Positions 1 through 8,621 of a stretch of DNA of 15,291 nt are shown here, piece by piece; positions within the stretch are counted from its first letter, which is position 1; each line of letters begins with the position of its first letter. The position numbers and the translations under genes are program-made. This DNA comes from an uncultured bacterium (lineage in GTDB: Bacteria > Bacillota > Clostridia > TANB77 > CAG-508). Where the stretch lies: positions 1 to 15,291 of the forward strand of contig CAJMRU010000008.1 in assembly GCA_905215845.1 (NCBI GenBank). Direction: 5' to 3'. The notes under the pieces were generated by a model. That model had not been told where the DNA came from, ran no database searches, and saw nothing but the letters and a program-made list of their open reading frames with translations.

Positions 1-145
1 TGGTCTATGTGATTTATTTGTTATACTTTCTATTGATTCATCATATTTTTTATTCTATCTCCATAACAATATTATTGATATGTGATACTTTCTACATACA
101 TATTCTATATCTCAACAATTTCTACTACATGTTTACTTGTTGCAT

Positions 146-194
146 AAAAAAACTTTATTTATAGTTCAATTCAAACTGTAAATAAAGTTTTTTT
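146..194. terminator. Strong intrinsic terminator hairpin at the end of the operon, probably bidirectional
   Basis: The arms are A7-CTTTATTTA and TAAATAAAG-T7. They continue inward through TAGTT/AACTG to a 7-base loop at 167-173, giving about 21 paired positions. U-tracts flank both sides, so it could stop transcription from either strand. It lies 29 bases past the stop of the GGGtGRT gene. The one imperfect pair (162/178) is a U-G wobble when read from the plus strand but an A-C mismatch from the minus strand. The plus-strand RNA would therefore fold slightly better, which hints that a convergent gene beyond the left edge also uses it. Confidence 0.85.
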
Positions 195-223
195 AGATTA
201 AAATTTCGTAATATTTATAAATA

Positions 224-1228
224 TTAATCTTTCATAGCTTCTTCAATTGCAACTGCAACTGCAACTGATGCTCCAACCATTGGGTTATTTCCCATTCCAA
301 TTAATCCCATCATTTCAACGTGTGCTGGTACTGATGAGCTTCCTGCGAATTGTGCATCTGAATGCATTCTTCCCATTGTATCTGTCATACCATATGAAGC
401 TGGTCCAGCTGCCATATTGTCTGGGTGTAATGTTCTTCCTGTTCCTCCACCTGAAGCAACTGAGAAGTATTTTTTACCTGCTTCTATTCTTTCTTTTTTG
501 TATGTTCCTGCAACTGGATGTTGGAATCTTGTTGGATTTGTTGAGTTTCCTGTAATAGATACATCAACATCTTCCATCCACATTATAGCTACACCTTCTC
601 TAACATCATTTGCTCCATAACATTTTACTTTTGATCTTTCTCCATCTGAATATGGTATTTCTTCTATAACATTTACTTTTCCTGTAAAGAAATCAAATTC
701 TGTTTTTACATATGTAAATCCATTTATTCTTGAAATTACTTGTGCAGCATCTTTTCCAAGACCATTTAATATTACTCTTAATGGTTCTTTTCTTACTTTG
801 TTTGCTGATTTTGCTATACCAATAGCTCCTTCTGCTGCTGCAAAACTTTCATGTCCTGCTAAGAAAGCAAAACATTTTGTTTCTTCTGAAAGTAACATAG
901 ATGCTAAATTTCCATGTCCTAATCCAACTTTTCTGTCATCTGCAACTGAACCTGGTATACAAAAAGCTTGTAATCCTTCTCCTATTGCTTTTGCTGCATC
1001 TGCTGCTTTTGTGCATCCTTTTTTTATAGCAATAGCTGCTCCTAATGTGTATGCCCAAGCTGCATTTTCAAAACATATTGGTTGAACTCCTTTTACTATT
1101 TCATATGGATTAAAACCTTTATCTGTACATATTTTTAATGCATCTTCAAAGTCTTTTATTCCGTATTTTTCCATTACTGGTTTGATTTGGTCTATTCTTC
1201 TTTCATAACTTTCAAATGTTACTGCCAT
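224..1228 (-). CDS. GGGtGRT family protein (function unknown, paired with an Fe-S scaffold)
   Basis: This 334-residue protein carries the family-defining GGGTGRT motif at residues 260-266, within a glycine- and alanine-rich C-terminal half. The name comes from this motif and no biochemical activity is established to my knowledge. Six cysteines are visible (34, 52, 72, 90, 119, 203), some of which could bind metal, but that is not shown. There is no signal peptide or convincing membrane helix, so it is probably cytosolic. The ATG at 1226-1228 follows a strong AAGGAGGAAG site. It lies 106 bases behind the NifU-like gene. In anaerobic bacteria this family is typically found beside such a scaffold gene, so a role in Fe-S cluster handling is inferred from context only. 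It is the last gene before the terminator at 146-194. Family assignment is very secure; the function is open. Confidence 0.9.
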   Translation of the reverse strand: MAVTFESYERRIDQIKPVMEKYGIKDFEDALKICTDKGFNPYEIVKGVQPICFENAAWAYTLGAAIAIKKGCTKAADAAKAIGEGLQAFCIPGSVADDRKVGLGHGNLASMLLSEETKCFAFLAGHESFAAAEGAIGIAKSANKVRKEPLRVILNGLGKDAAQVISRINGFTYVKTEFDFFTGKVNVIEEIPYSDGERSKVKCYGANDVREGVAIMWMEDVDVSITGNSTNPTRFQHPVAGTYKKERIEAGKKYFSVASGGGTGRTLHPDNMAAGPASYGMTDTMGRMHSDAQFAGSSSVPAHVEMMGLIGMGNNPMVGASVAVAVAIEEAMKD

Positions 1229-1334
1229 TATAAATCTTCCTCCTTTATTATATCTTCCAAATTAATCTAATTTTGCTTTTTAATATATGGAATATTTTTT
1301 ATATTCTTTCCATTAATATAATTCTACTTTTATA

Positions 1335-2027
1335 TTATTCTTTTCTTGGATCTATTTTCTTAACAGCTTCATCAAATCTTCCATATGTTCCTGAAGCTTT
1401 TTCTATTGCTTCCATTGGTTCAATTCCTTTTTTGATATTTTCCATCATTTTTCCCATATGAACATATTTATATCCTATTATTTGATCATCTTTATCTAAT
1501 CCTAATTCTACTATGTAACCTTCTGTTAGTTGTAAGTATCTTGGTCCTTTTAATGTACTTGAATAAATTGTTCCTACTTGTGATGTATGTCCTTTTCCTA
1601 AGTCTTCAAGTCCTGCACCTACTGGAAGTCCTCCTTCTGAGAAAGCAGTTTGTGTTCTTCCATATACTATTTGTAAGAATAATTCTCTCATTGCTGTATT
1701 AATAGCATCACATACTAAGTCTGTATTTAATGCTTCTAATAATGTTTTTCCTGTTAAAATTTCTCCTGCCATAGCAGCTGAATGTGTCATTCCTGAACAT
1801 CCAATTGTTTCTATTAGAGCTTCTTGAATTACACCATCTTTTACATTTAATGTTAATTTACATGCTCCTTGTTGTGGTGCACACCAACCAATACCATGTG
1901 TTAAACCTGAAATGTCTTTTATTTCTTTAGCTTTAACCCATTTTCCCTCTTCTGGAATTGGTGCTGGTCCATGGTCTACTCCTTTTGCAACTACGCACAT
2001 TTCTTCTAATTCTTTTGAATAAATCAT
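1335..2027 (-). CDS. NifU/IscU-like iron-sulfur cluster assembly scaffold protein
   Basis: This 230-residue protein resembles the NifU N-terminal/IscU scaffold class, in the longer form that accompanies GGGtGRT proteins. Cysteines are at residues 11, 49, 56, 77 (in the segment IGCSGMTHSA) and 106 (LVCDAI). The last two are placed like ligands of IscU-type scaffolds. IscU proteins bind nascent [2Fe-2S]/[4Fe-4S] clusters for transfer to apo-enzymes; that role here is by family. The start is the ATG at 2025-2027, preceded by AAAGGAG with 8-base spacing. An upstream in-frame ATG at 2045 would add MKGAIK but would place that ribosome site inside the coding region. No IscS/SufS desulfurase is in the window. 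The operon also encodes IspG and IspH, two [4Fe-4S] enzymes that would be natural clients. A perfect palindrome lies upstream at 2072-2086. Confidence 0.87.
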   Translation of the reverse strand: MIYSKELEEMCVVAKGVDHGPAPIPEEGKWVKAKEIKDISGLTHGIGWCAPQQGACKLTLNVKDGVIQEALIETIGCSGMTHSAAMAGEILTGKTLLEALNTDLVCDAINTAMRELFLQIVYGRTQTAFSEGGLPVGAGLEDLGKGHTSQVGTIYSSTLKGPRYLQLTEGYIVELGLDKDDQIIGYKYVHMGKMMENIKKGIEPMEAIEKASGTYGRFDEAVKKIDPRKE

Positions 2028-2071
2028 TTTAATTGCTCCTTTCAATTATTAGTTTTATGGTATCTATTTTA

Positions 2072-2086
2072 TTAGGTTTAACCTAA
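2072..2086. promoter_or_regulatory. Perfect 15-base palindrome before the Fe-S scaffold gene (possible operator)
   Basis: The sequence TTAGGTTTAACCTAA is a perfect 7+1+7 inverted repeat. It lies in the 72-base gap between the YezG-like gene and the NifU-like start, about 45 bases upstream of the scaffold ATG. It lacks a following U-tract, so it is not a terminator. A dimeric regulator could bind it. I recognise no specific regulator consensus and see no convincing -35/-10 pair next to it. Confidence 0.4.
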
Positions 2087-2099
2087 AATTATAAACTAT

Positions 2100-2984
2100 T
2101 TATATATCAAATTCATCATCTGAAAATAAAATTTGATTTCTTTTTTTCTTTGTTTTTTCGTTTTTCAATTTAGAATCTATTCCCCTATTTTTTTCTAAAC
2201 TTTCAGAAATTTCAAATGGAGTTACATTGAATTCTCCAAAATTGTCAATTTGCAAAGGCTTTTTTGATTTTTTCTTTTTGCGATTATCCCATGAATTCTC
2301 AATCTTTGTACTTCTAAATTGATTATATTTTCTTTCTTCATATTCTGCTTCATCTTGTTCAAAATTATATTCATATTCGTTAGTATTTTGGTCAGTTTCT
2401 GTATTATATTCTATGATATTTTTTATATCTTGTTCAATATATACTCCCATACTATATTCTTCTTTTTTCTCTAGTTGTTTTGGCATTGAAAAATATTTTT
2501 CTAAAATATCTTTTTCTTTTTTTCCTACTTGTTCTATTCCAATACCAAGATATTTATATCTCCAAATGACATGTCTTTCATAACTATCAAATATATCATT
2601 TAATAAATCATCATATCTATATTCTACTTTGAATTTCATATCTTGAATTGATATAGTAATGTTAGTCCATAACCTTCCTGTTTCTGACTTTCTAAATTCT
2701 TCTCGCAATATTTTTATCTCATTATATAAAAATTCAACTAATTGCAAATACTGATTTTCTTCAATATTAAATTTAGTGGGAATTTCATATACATTAACAG
2801 GATTTTTTCTAAATATTCCCTTAGGAATATAATAGAAAAATAATTCTCCTGTTTTCTCGTTGTTACCTAAATCAATTACAGAACTATATAAATACAAACT
2901 TTCCCATTTTTCTGGAATCATATAAAATAATTTTTTTTGTATATCTTCATATATTTCCTTTATCTTTTTTGTATGATTTAACAT
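2100..2984 (-). CDS. YezG-like (DUF600) immunity-domain protein with long charged C-terminal tail
   Basis: This 294-residue protein has two parts. Residues 1-150 match the pattern of the YezG/DUF600 family: an N-terminal helix, then IPEKWESLYLYS (23-34), a strand ending ELFFYYIP (47-54), REEF (94-97), LWTNITI (105-111), then EYRYDD (121-126) and a WRYKYLGI (141-148) end. YezG is the antitoxin of the LXG toxin YeeF in Bacillus subtilis. Residues 165-294 are low-complexity, rich in Glu, Asp, Asn, Tyr and Lys, with a KKKKSKKP block (236-243) and an acidic end (SDDEFDI). They are probably disordered. The ATG lies 6 bases after the gpmI stop, and its AAGGGG ribosome site overlaps that stop, so translation is probably coupled to gpmI. 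No toxin gene is present here. Whether it acts as an immunity protein or has another role cannot be told from sequence. The domain call rests on motif memory. Confidence 0.75.
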   Translation of the reverse strand: MLNHTKKIKEIYEDIQKKLFYMIPEKWESLYLYSSVIDLGNNEKTGELFFYYIPKGIFRKNPVNVYEIPTKFNIEENQYLQLVEFLYNEIKILREEFRKSETGRLWTNITISIQDMKFKVEYRYDDLLNDIFDSYERHVIWRYKYLGIGIEQVGKKEKDILEKYFSMPKQLEKKEEYSMGVYIEQDIKNIIEYNTETDQNTNEYEYNFEQDEAEYEERKYNQFRSTKIENSWDNRKKKKSKKPLQIDNFGEFNVTPFEISESLEKNRGIDSKLKNEKTKKKRNQILFSDDEFDI

Positions 2985-2990
2985 ATCCCC

Positions 2991-4535
2991 TTATTCCTTA
3001 TCTAATAAACTTTCTCCCGTCATTTCTTCTGGTTTTTCAAGCTTCATTAAATCAAGCATTGTTGGTGCCAAATCTGCTAATTTACCATTTTCTCTTAATT
3101 TTAAGTTTTTATCTTGTGTTACTAATACTAATGGTACTGGATTAGTTGTATGTGCTGTATGTGGTTCTCCTGTACTATAATCTATCATTTGCTCTGCATT
3201 TCCATGGTCTGCTGTTATTAATAGATTTCCTTTCTTTTCTTCTACTAATTTTACAACTTTTCCTACACATTCATCTACTGCTTCAACAGCTTTTATAGCA
3301 GCTTCTAAGCTTCCTGTATGTCCAACCATATCAGTATTTGCATAATTTAATATTATACTATCATATTTATCAGATTCTATTGCTTCTAATACTTTTTCTG
3401 TTACTTCATATGCACTCATTTCTGGTTTCATATCATATGTTTCAACTTTTGGTGATGGAACTAATATTCTATCTTCACCTTCATATTGTTTTTCTTCTCC
3501 ACCATTAAAGAAGAATGTTACATGTGCATATTTTTCAGTTTCTGCAATACGCAATTGTGTATATCCTAATTTACTTATATATTCTCCAAATGTATTGTGT
3601 AATGGCTCTTTTTCAAAAGCAATATGAACATTTGGCATTGTTTCATCATAGTTTGTGAAACATACATAATATAAATTCATATTTTTCTTTGTTTCAAATC
3701 CATCAAAGTTAGGATCTACTAAAGCTCTAGTAATTTCTCTTGCTCTGTCTGGTCTAAAATTAAAGAATATAACTGAATCGTTTTCCTCTATTTTTGCTAT
3801 TGGCTCACTTCCATTACAAATTACAGTTGGTTCTACAAACTCATCAAATACTTCTTTTTGATAAGAATCTTCTATTGCTTTTACTACACTTCCTGATTTG
3901 TGTCCTTCTCCATTTACAAGTGCATTATAGCATTTTTGTACTCTTTCCCATCTTTTATCTCTATCCATTGCATAAAATCTACCTGAAATACTTGCTATTT
4001 TACCAATATTCTTTTCTTTCATTTTTTCTTCTAATTTAATTATATAGTTTTCAGCTGAAGCTGGTGGTGTATCTCTACCATCTAAGAAACAATGAACATA
4101 TACATTTTCAAAATCTCTTCTTTTTGCCATTTCAAGTAAACCATATAAATGCCTTATATGACTATGAACTCCACCATCTGAAACTAATCCTAAAATATGC
4201 AATTTTGAATTATTCTTTTTACAGTTTTCAATTGCTGCCATAAATTCACGATTTTGAAAAAAGTCTCCATCTTCTATTGACTTTGTAATTCTTGTTAATT
4301 CTTGATATACTATTCTTCCTGCTCCAATATTTGTATGTCCTACTTCTGAATTTCCCATTTGTCCTTCTGGTAATCCAACTTGTAAACCACTTGTATATAT
4401 ATCTGTATTTGGATAATTTTTCATTATTCTGTCTATATTTGGAGTTTTTGCAAGTTTTATTGCGTTTCCATCTTTGTTTTTATTATCTCCAAATCCATCT
4501 AATATCATTAACATTGTTAATTTATCATCTTTCAT
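2991..4535 (-). CDS. gpmI: 2,3-bisphosphoglycerate-independent phosphoglycerate mutase
   Basis: This 514-residue enzyme interconverts 3- and 2-phosphoglycerate in glycolysis. It is the Mn2+-dependent type, which works through a phosphoserine intermediate. The alkaline-phosphatase-fold metal motifs are all present: LDGFGD at 12-17, the nucleophile serine 63 in [21 protein letters not shown] at 400-408 (Asp402, His406), ADHGNAEQ at 442-449 and the histidines of HTAHTT at 459-464. The phosphotransferase insertion (about 80-300) contains the conserved DGRDTPP (152-158) and GRFYAMDRD (185-193). Length is normal for the family. The ATG is preceded by AAGGATGG. It follows tpiA after 104 bases and is followed after 6 bases by the YezG-like gene. 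Enolase and pyruvate kinase, which often complete this cluster, are not in the window. Confidence 0.97.
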   Translation of the reverse strand: MKDDKLTMLMILDGFGDNKNKDGNAIKLAKTPNIDRIMKNYPNTDIYTSGLQVGLPEGQMGNSEVGHTNIGAGRIVYQELTRITKSIEDGDFFQNREFMAAIENCKKNNSKLHILGLVSDGGVHSHIRHLYGLLEMAKRRDFENVYVHCFLDGRDTPPASAENYIIKLEEKMKEKNIGKIASISGRFYAMDRDKRWERVQKCYNALVNGEGHKSGSVVKAIEDSYQKEVFDEFVEPTVICNGSEPIAKIEENDSVIFFNFRPDRAREITRALVDPNFDGFETKKNMNLYYVCFTNYDETMPNVHIAFEKEPLHNTFGEYISKLGYTQLRIAETEKYAHVTFFFNGGEEKQYEGEDRILVPSPKVETYDMKPEMSAYEVTEKVLEAIESDKYDSIILNYANTDMVGHTGSLEAAIKAVEAVDECVGKVVKLVEEKKGNLLITADHGNAEQMIDYSTGEPHTAHTTNPVPLVLVTQDKNLKLRENGKLADLAPTMLDLMKLEKPEEMTGESLLDKE

Positions 4536-4640
4536 TTTATACCATCCTTCTTTTTTTGCAAATTTATTTCATAATTACAAATGAAATCTTTATTTAATGC
4601 TACTTAATATATATTTTTTCTTTAGTGACTTACTTGTTTA

Positions 4641-5393
4641 TTATTTATCATACTCAACTATTTTTGAGAATTCTTCTGGGTCAAGACTTGCTCCTCCTAC
4701 TAATCCTCCATCAATATCTGACATTGTAAATAATTCTTTTGCATTTTTAGATTTTACACTTCCACCATATTGTATTATAACTCCATTAGCAATGTTTTGT
4801 CCATATATTGTGGCAATTTTGTTTCTTATTTCTTTTATTGAATTATTAGCATCTTCACTTGTTGCAGTTTTTCCTGTTCCTATTGCCCATATTGGTTCAT
4901 AGGCTATTATTATTTCTTTAAGTTCATTTTCTTCTAAACCTTCTAATGCTAATTCAGTTTGTTTTGTTATAACTTCTGCTGTATTTCCAGCTTCTCTTTG
5001 CTCTAATGTCTCTCCAACACAAATTATCGGTTTTAATCCATTTTTTAAAGCCATTTTTACTTTTTTATTTACACTTTCATCAGTTTCATTGAAATATTGT
5101 CTTCTTTCTGAATGCCCAATAATTACATATTCTACATTTATGGATTTTAACATTTTTGCTGATACTTCTCCTGTATATGCTCCACTTTCCTCAAAATGCA
5201 TATTTTGAGCTCCTATTTTTATATTTGTATTTTGTGCTGTTAATAATGCATAAAATAAGTCTGTGTATGGTACACATAATATAACCTCATTTTCAGTATC
5301 TTTTACTAATTTTGATAACTTTTCTATATATTCAATAGCTTCATTAGGAAGCATATTCATCTTCCAGTTTCCTGCAATAACTTTTCTACGCAT
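4641..5393 (-). CDS. tpiA: Triosephosphate isomerase
   Basis: This 250-residue TIM-barrel enzyme interconverts dihydroxyacetone phosphate and glyceraldehyde-3-phosphate. The GNWKMN motif (8-13) supplies Lys11. His94 lies in IIGHSERRQ and the catalytic base Glu166 in AYEPIWAIGTGK, which also begins loop 6. Phosphate-binding GGSV and DGGLVGGAS follow near the C-terminus. I chose the ATG at 5391-5393, preceded by AAAGGAG with good spacing. An upstream in-frame ATG at 5423 would add ten residues unlike the family N-terminus. This start overlaps the last 8 bases of ispH, so translation is probably coupled. The glyceraldehyde-3-phosphate it makes feeds both GAPDH and, with pyruvate, the MEP pathway served by its ispG and ispH neighbours. 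Confidence 0.97.
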   Translation of the reverse strand: MRRKVIAGNWKMNMLPNEAIEYIEKLSKLVKDTENEVILCVPYTDLFYALLTAQNTNIKIGAQNMHFEESGAYTGEVSAKMLKSINVEYVIIGHSERRQYFNETDESVNKKVKMALKNGLKPIICVGETLEQREAGNTAEVITKQTELALEGLEENELKEIIIAYEPIWAIGTGKTATSEDANNSIKEIRNKIATIYGQNIANGVIIQYGGSVKSKNAKELFTMSDIDGGLVGGASLDPEEFSKIVEYDK

Positions 5394-6276
5394 AAATTTC
5401 TCCTTTCTTAACTGAATCATCAATAATTTTTATTTTTTCTACGATTTTTTCAATACTTTTTTGTGGTGTTGATGCTCCTGCCATTATTCCTATTTTTTGA
5501 AATCCTAATATTTCCTTTATATCTATATCTTTTTCATTTTCAACAAATATTACATTTTTACAATTATTAATTGATATATCATATAATTTACTTGTATTTG
5601 AACTATTTTTTCCTCCTACAATTATCATTAAATCAACATTTTTTGACAATTCTTCTGTTTCTTTTTGTCTTTGCTCTGTTGCTAAGCAAATTGTATTTCT
5701 TATTTCTAGCCTAATATCCTCATCTATATTATTTTTAATTAAGTCTATTATTTTTTCAAATTCTTTTAAATTATATGTTGTTTGTGCAATAATTAGTAAA
5801 TTTTTTAAATTTGATTTTTTTAATTCACCTAATGCTTTTTTTATATCTTTTTGACTTTCTACCACTGAAGCTTTTTCTCCGCAAAAACTATATGTCCCTA
5901 TAACTTCTGGATGACTTGCCTTTCCAACTAAAAATATATAATACCCTTTATTTCCATATTCTTCTGCAATCATATGAATTTTTGATACCATTGGACAAGT
6001 CAAATCTATTAAATCTATATTATTTCTTTGTGCTTTTTCATATATTTCCTTCTTTATTCCATGTGCTCTTATTATTGTTGTTCCTCTAGCTTCTTCTATA
6101 TCATCTATAAAACTTAATCCCTTTTGTTCTAGCTCATTAGTTACATCTTTATTATGAACTAGTTCTCCTAAACAATAGATTTGTTTATTATTTTTTTTCA
6201 ATTCTTGCTCTGTATTTTCTACTGCCCTTTTAACTCCATAACAAAATCCACTTGTTTTTCCTATTATTATATCCAT
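5386..6276 (-). CDS. ispH: 4-hydroxy-3-methylbut-2-enyl diphosphate reductase (IspH, MEP pathway)
   Basis: IspH is the last MEP-pathway enzyme, a [4Fe-4S] protein that reduces HMBPP to IPP and DMAPP. The three cluster-ligand cysteines are present at residues 12 (SGFCYGVKRAV), 94 (LTCPMVSKIH) and 197 (NTICLATEQRQ), the family spacing. The HMBPP-contacting segments LGELVHN, RAHGI, ASHPEV, ATEQRQ and AGASTP are all intact. Length is 296 residues. The C-terminal ribosomal S1 domains fused to IspH in some clostridia are absent. I chose the ATG at 6274-6276, preceded by AAAGGA. The ATG at 6289-6291, which overlaps the ispG stop as ATGA, would add MKGLT and is an alternative. It sits directly behind ispG and overlaps tpiA by 8 bases. 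Confidence 0.96.
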   Translation of the reverse strand: MDIIIGKTSGFCYGVKRAVENTEQELKKNNKQIYCLGELVHNKDVTNELEQKGLSFIDDIEEARGTTIIRAHGIKKEIYEKAQRNNIDLIDLTCPMVSKIHMIAEEYGNKGYYIFLVGKASHPEVIGTYSFCGEKASVVESQKDIKKALGELKKSNLKNLLIIAQTTYNLKEFEKIIDLIKNNIDEDIRLEIRNTICLATEQRQKETEELSKNVDLMIIVGGKNSSNTSKLYDISINNCKNVIFVENEKDIDIKEILGFQKIGIMAGASTPQKSIEKIVEKIKIIDDSVKKGEIYA

Positions 6277-6287
6277 TGTTAATCCTT

Positions 6288-7343
6288 TCATTGTATCATT
6301 TTTATTATTTCTTCTTTCAAGCAGTCTACAAGATTCTCTTCCTTTATTTTCTTTATTATCTGTCCTTTTTTAAATAATAGACCTTCTTTTATTCCACCTG
6401 CAATCCCTATGTCCGCTTCTCTTGCTTCTCCTGGTCCATTTACTGCACAGCCCATTACTGCAACTTTTATATCTGAATGTATATTTTCTAAGAATTTTTC
6501 CATTTCTTTTGCTATTGGTATTAAATCTATTTGAGTTCTTCCACAAGTTGGACAAGCTATAAGAGTTGGCTTTCCAGAGTATAAATTACAATCTTTTAAA
6601 ATTTCTTTTGCAACTTTTATTTCTTTTACTGGATCATCAGATAATGATACTCTTAATGTATCGCCTATTCCTTGTCTCAATAAAACTCCTAATCCTATAC
6701 TTGATTTTATTGTTCCTCCAAATTCTGTTCCTGATTCTGTTATTCCTAAATGTAATGGATATTCAAATACTTTGCTTGCTTGTTCATATGCTTCTATACA
6801 TAAATCTAAATCTGATGCTTTTAATGATATAGCTATATCATAGAAATTCAATTTTTCTAATATTTCAACATGTTTTTTGGCACTTTCCACCATAGCTTCT
6901 GGTGTTGGTTTTTTATATTTTTCTAATAATTCTTTTTCTAATGAACCTGCATTTACTCCTATTCTAATAGGAATTTTGTGTTCTCTACAAGATTCTACTA
7001 CTTTTCTAACTTTTTCTTCATTTCCAATATTTCCTGGATTAATTCTTATTTTATTTACACCACTTTTTATTGCTTCTAATGCTATTCTATAATCAAAATG
7101 TATATCTGCTACTATTGGAATGTGTATATGCTTTTTTATTTCTTTTATTGATTTTGCATCTTCAATATCTAAGCAAGCTACTCTTATTATTTCACAGCCA
7201 GCTTTTTCCAACTCTAATATTTGCTTTACAGTATTTTCTACATCTTTTGTTTTTGTATTTGTCATTGATTGAATTACAACTTTATTTTGCCCTCCTATTT
7301 TTACATTTCCAACTACAATTTGCCTTGTTTTACTTCGTTCCAT
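6288..7343 (-). CDS. ispG: 4-hydroxy-3-methylbut-2-en-1-yl diphosphate synthase (IspG/GcpE, MEP pathway)
   Basis: This 351-residue [4Fe-4S] enzyme converts methylerythritol cyclodiphosphate to HMBPP, the penultimate MEP step, using ferredoxin or flavodoxin electrons. The N-terminal TIM-barrel region shows VIQSMTNT (23-30), VADIHFDYR (78-86) and [10 protein letters not shown] (98-107). The C-terminal reductase-like region holds the cluster ligands Cys264 and Cys267 in CPTCGRT, Cys299 in [10 protein letters not shown] and Glu306. It is the compact bacterial form, without the plant/chlamydial insertion. The ATG is preceded by AAAAAGGAAAG, 19 bases after the pgk stop, and ispH follows closely. 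Having both Fe-S MEP enzymes between pgk and tpiA suggests co-expression of isoprenoid supply with glycolysis. Confidence 0.97.
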   Translation of the reverse strand: MERSKTRQIVVGNVKIGGQNKVVIQSMTNTKTKDVENTVKQILELEKAGCEIIRVACLDIEDAKSIKEIKKHIHIPIVADIHFDYRIALEAIKSGVNKIRINPGNIGNEEKVRKVVESCREHKIPIRIGVNAGSLEKELLEKYKKPTPEAMVESAKKHVEILEKLNFYDIAISLKASDLDLCIEAYEQASKVFEYPLHLGITESGTEFGGTIKSSIGLGVLLRQGIGDTLRVSLSDDPVKEIKVAKEILKDCNLYSGKPTLIACPTCGRTQIDLIPIAKEMEKFLENIHSDIKVAVMGCAVNGPGEAREADIGIAGGIKEGLLFKKGQIIKKIKEENLVDCLKEEIIKMIQ

Positions 7344-7362
7344 AAATTCTTTCCTTTTTATA

Positions 7363-8547
7363 TTATTTATCCATTAAAGCTTCAATTCCTGGTAATTTTT
7401 TTCCTTCCAAGAATTCTAAAGATGCTCCTCCTCCAGTAGATATATGAGTCATTTTATCTTCTAAGCCTGCCTTTTTAACTGCTGCTGCAGAATCTCCTCC
7501 ACCTATTATTGTTGTTGCATTTATCTCTGATAAAACTTTTGCAATTTCATTTGTTCCCACTGCAAATTGGTCAAATTCAAATAGTCCTAGTGGTCCATTC
7601 CATATAACTGTTTTAGCATTTCTTAATTCATCACTAAACATTTTTATAGTTTCTGTCCCAATATCAAACCCTTCCCAATCTGATGGTATTTCTGTATATT
7701 TCACTACTTTACTTTCTGTATCTGCTTTAAATTCTTTTCCTACTTTTGTATCTACTGGTAACATTAATTTTACGCCTTTTTGTTTTGCCTTTTCCATTGC
7801 TGATTTAGCTAAATCTAATTTGTCCATTTCGCAAATTGAGTTACCTACTTCATATCCCTGTGCCTTGAAGAATGTATATGCCATTCCTCCTCCTATCATT
7901 AAAACATCCACTTTTTCAAGAAGGCTATCTATTACTCCAATTTTATCTGAAACTTTTGCTCCTCCCAAAATAGCAACAAATGGTCTTTCTGGATTATTAA
8001 CTGCATTTCCTAAAAATTTCAATTCTTTTTCAATTAAGAATCCTGAAACAGCTGGTAAGTAACTAGCTATTCCTGTTGTTGAACTATGAGCTCTATGTGC
8101 TGTACCAAAAGCATCATTTACAAATACTTCTGCCATTGATGCTAATTTTTTAGAAAATTCTGTATCATTTTCTGTTTCTTCTTTATGGAATCTTACATTT
8201 TCAAGTAATAAAATTTCTCCTTCTTTTAAATTATTAGCTTTAGTTGTAGCATCTTCTCCTACTACATCATTTGCCATTATTACTTCTTTACCTAATAACT
8301 TAGATAATTCTTTTGCAACTGGTGCTAATGAGTATTCTGGCTTAAATTCTCCTTTTGGTCTTCCTAAATGTGATGATAGTATTAGCTTACAATTTTGTTC
8401 TAATAAATATTTTATTGTTGGTAATGCTGCAACTATCCTTGTGTTGTCTGTAATATTTCTATTTTCATCCATTGGCACATTGAAGTCACATCTTACAAAT
8501 ACTTTCTTTCCTTTTAAATCAATATCTTTTACTGTTTTTTTGTTCAT
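7363..8547 (-). CDS. pgk: Phosphoglycerate kinase
   Basis: This 394-residue enzyme transfers the acyl phosphate of 1,3-bisphosphoglycerate to ADP, the first ATP-yielding step of glycolysis. Diagnostic motifs are VRCDFNVP (18-25), the triose-binding SSHLGRPKG (58-66), [17 protein letters not shown], the nucleotide-site GGGDSAAAV (349-357) and STGGGASLE (370-378). Its length is normal and it is a single-domain gene, not fused to tpiA as in some bacteria. The ATG at 8545-8547 follows AAAGGAGG. It is separated from gap by a terminator at 8633-8668 and seems to have its own promoter (8622-8650). It would therefore be the first gene of the downstream transcript that also carries ispG, ispH, tpiA and gpmI. 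Confidence 0.98.
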   Translation of the reverse strand: MNKKTVKDIDLKGKKVFVRCDFNVPMDENRNITDNTRIVAALPTIKYLLEQNCKLILSSHLGRPKGEFKPEYSLAPVAKELSKLLGKEVIMANDVVGEDATTKANNLKEGEILLLENVRFHKEETENDTEFSKKLASMAEVFVNDAFGTAHRAHSSTTGIASYLPAVSGFLIEKELKFLGNAVNNPERPFVAILGGAKVSDKIGVIDSLLEKVDVLMIGGGMAYTFFKAQGYEVGNSICEMDKLDLAKSAMEKAKQKGVKLMLPVDTKVGKEFKADTESKVVKYTEIPSDWEGFDIGTETIKMFSDELRNAKTVIWNGPLGLFEFDQFAVGTNEIAKVLSEINATTIIGGGDSAAAVKKAGLEDKMTHISTGGGASLEFLEGKKLPGIEALMDK

Positions 8548-8621
8548 TAAAAATTCCTCCTTTAGATAAACAAATATAATCTTATTTTATACATTTTTTG
8601 CCTTTTTATTATTCTTCTGTT

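Noticed and set aside
1..145. Possible gene end or RNA at the left edge
   Set aside because: There is no open frame of useful length and no recognisable RNA structure apart from the terminator that begins at 146. Left undescribed.
1256..1320. GAATAT/ATATTC and ATGGAA/TTCCAT pairings between the scaffold and GGGtGRT genes
   Set aside because: The two pairings are short and need bulges, and there is no terminator tail. This is expected by chance in DNA this AT-rich.
4566..4587. Inverted repeat ATTTCAT/ATGAAAT in the tpiA-gpmI gap
   Set aside because: It has 7 AT-rich pairs, an 8-base loop and no U-tract after it on the minus strand. It is too weak to call a terminator, and no promoter boxes accompany it.
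6289..6291. Upstream ispH start overlapping the ispG stop as ATGA
   Set aside because: The overlap is attractive for coupling. However, the ATG at 6274-6276 has the better-placed AAAGGA and gives the family N-terminus with Cys12 in register.
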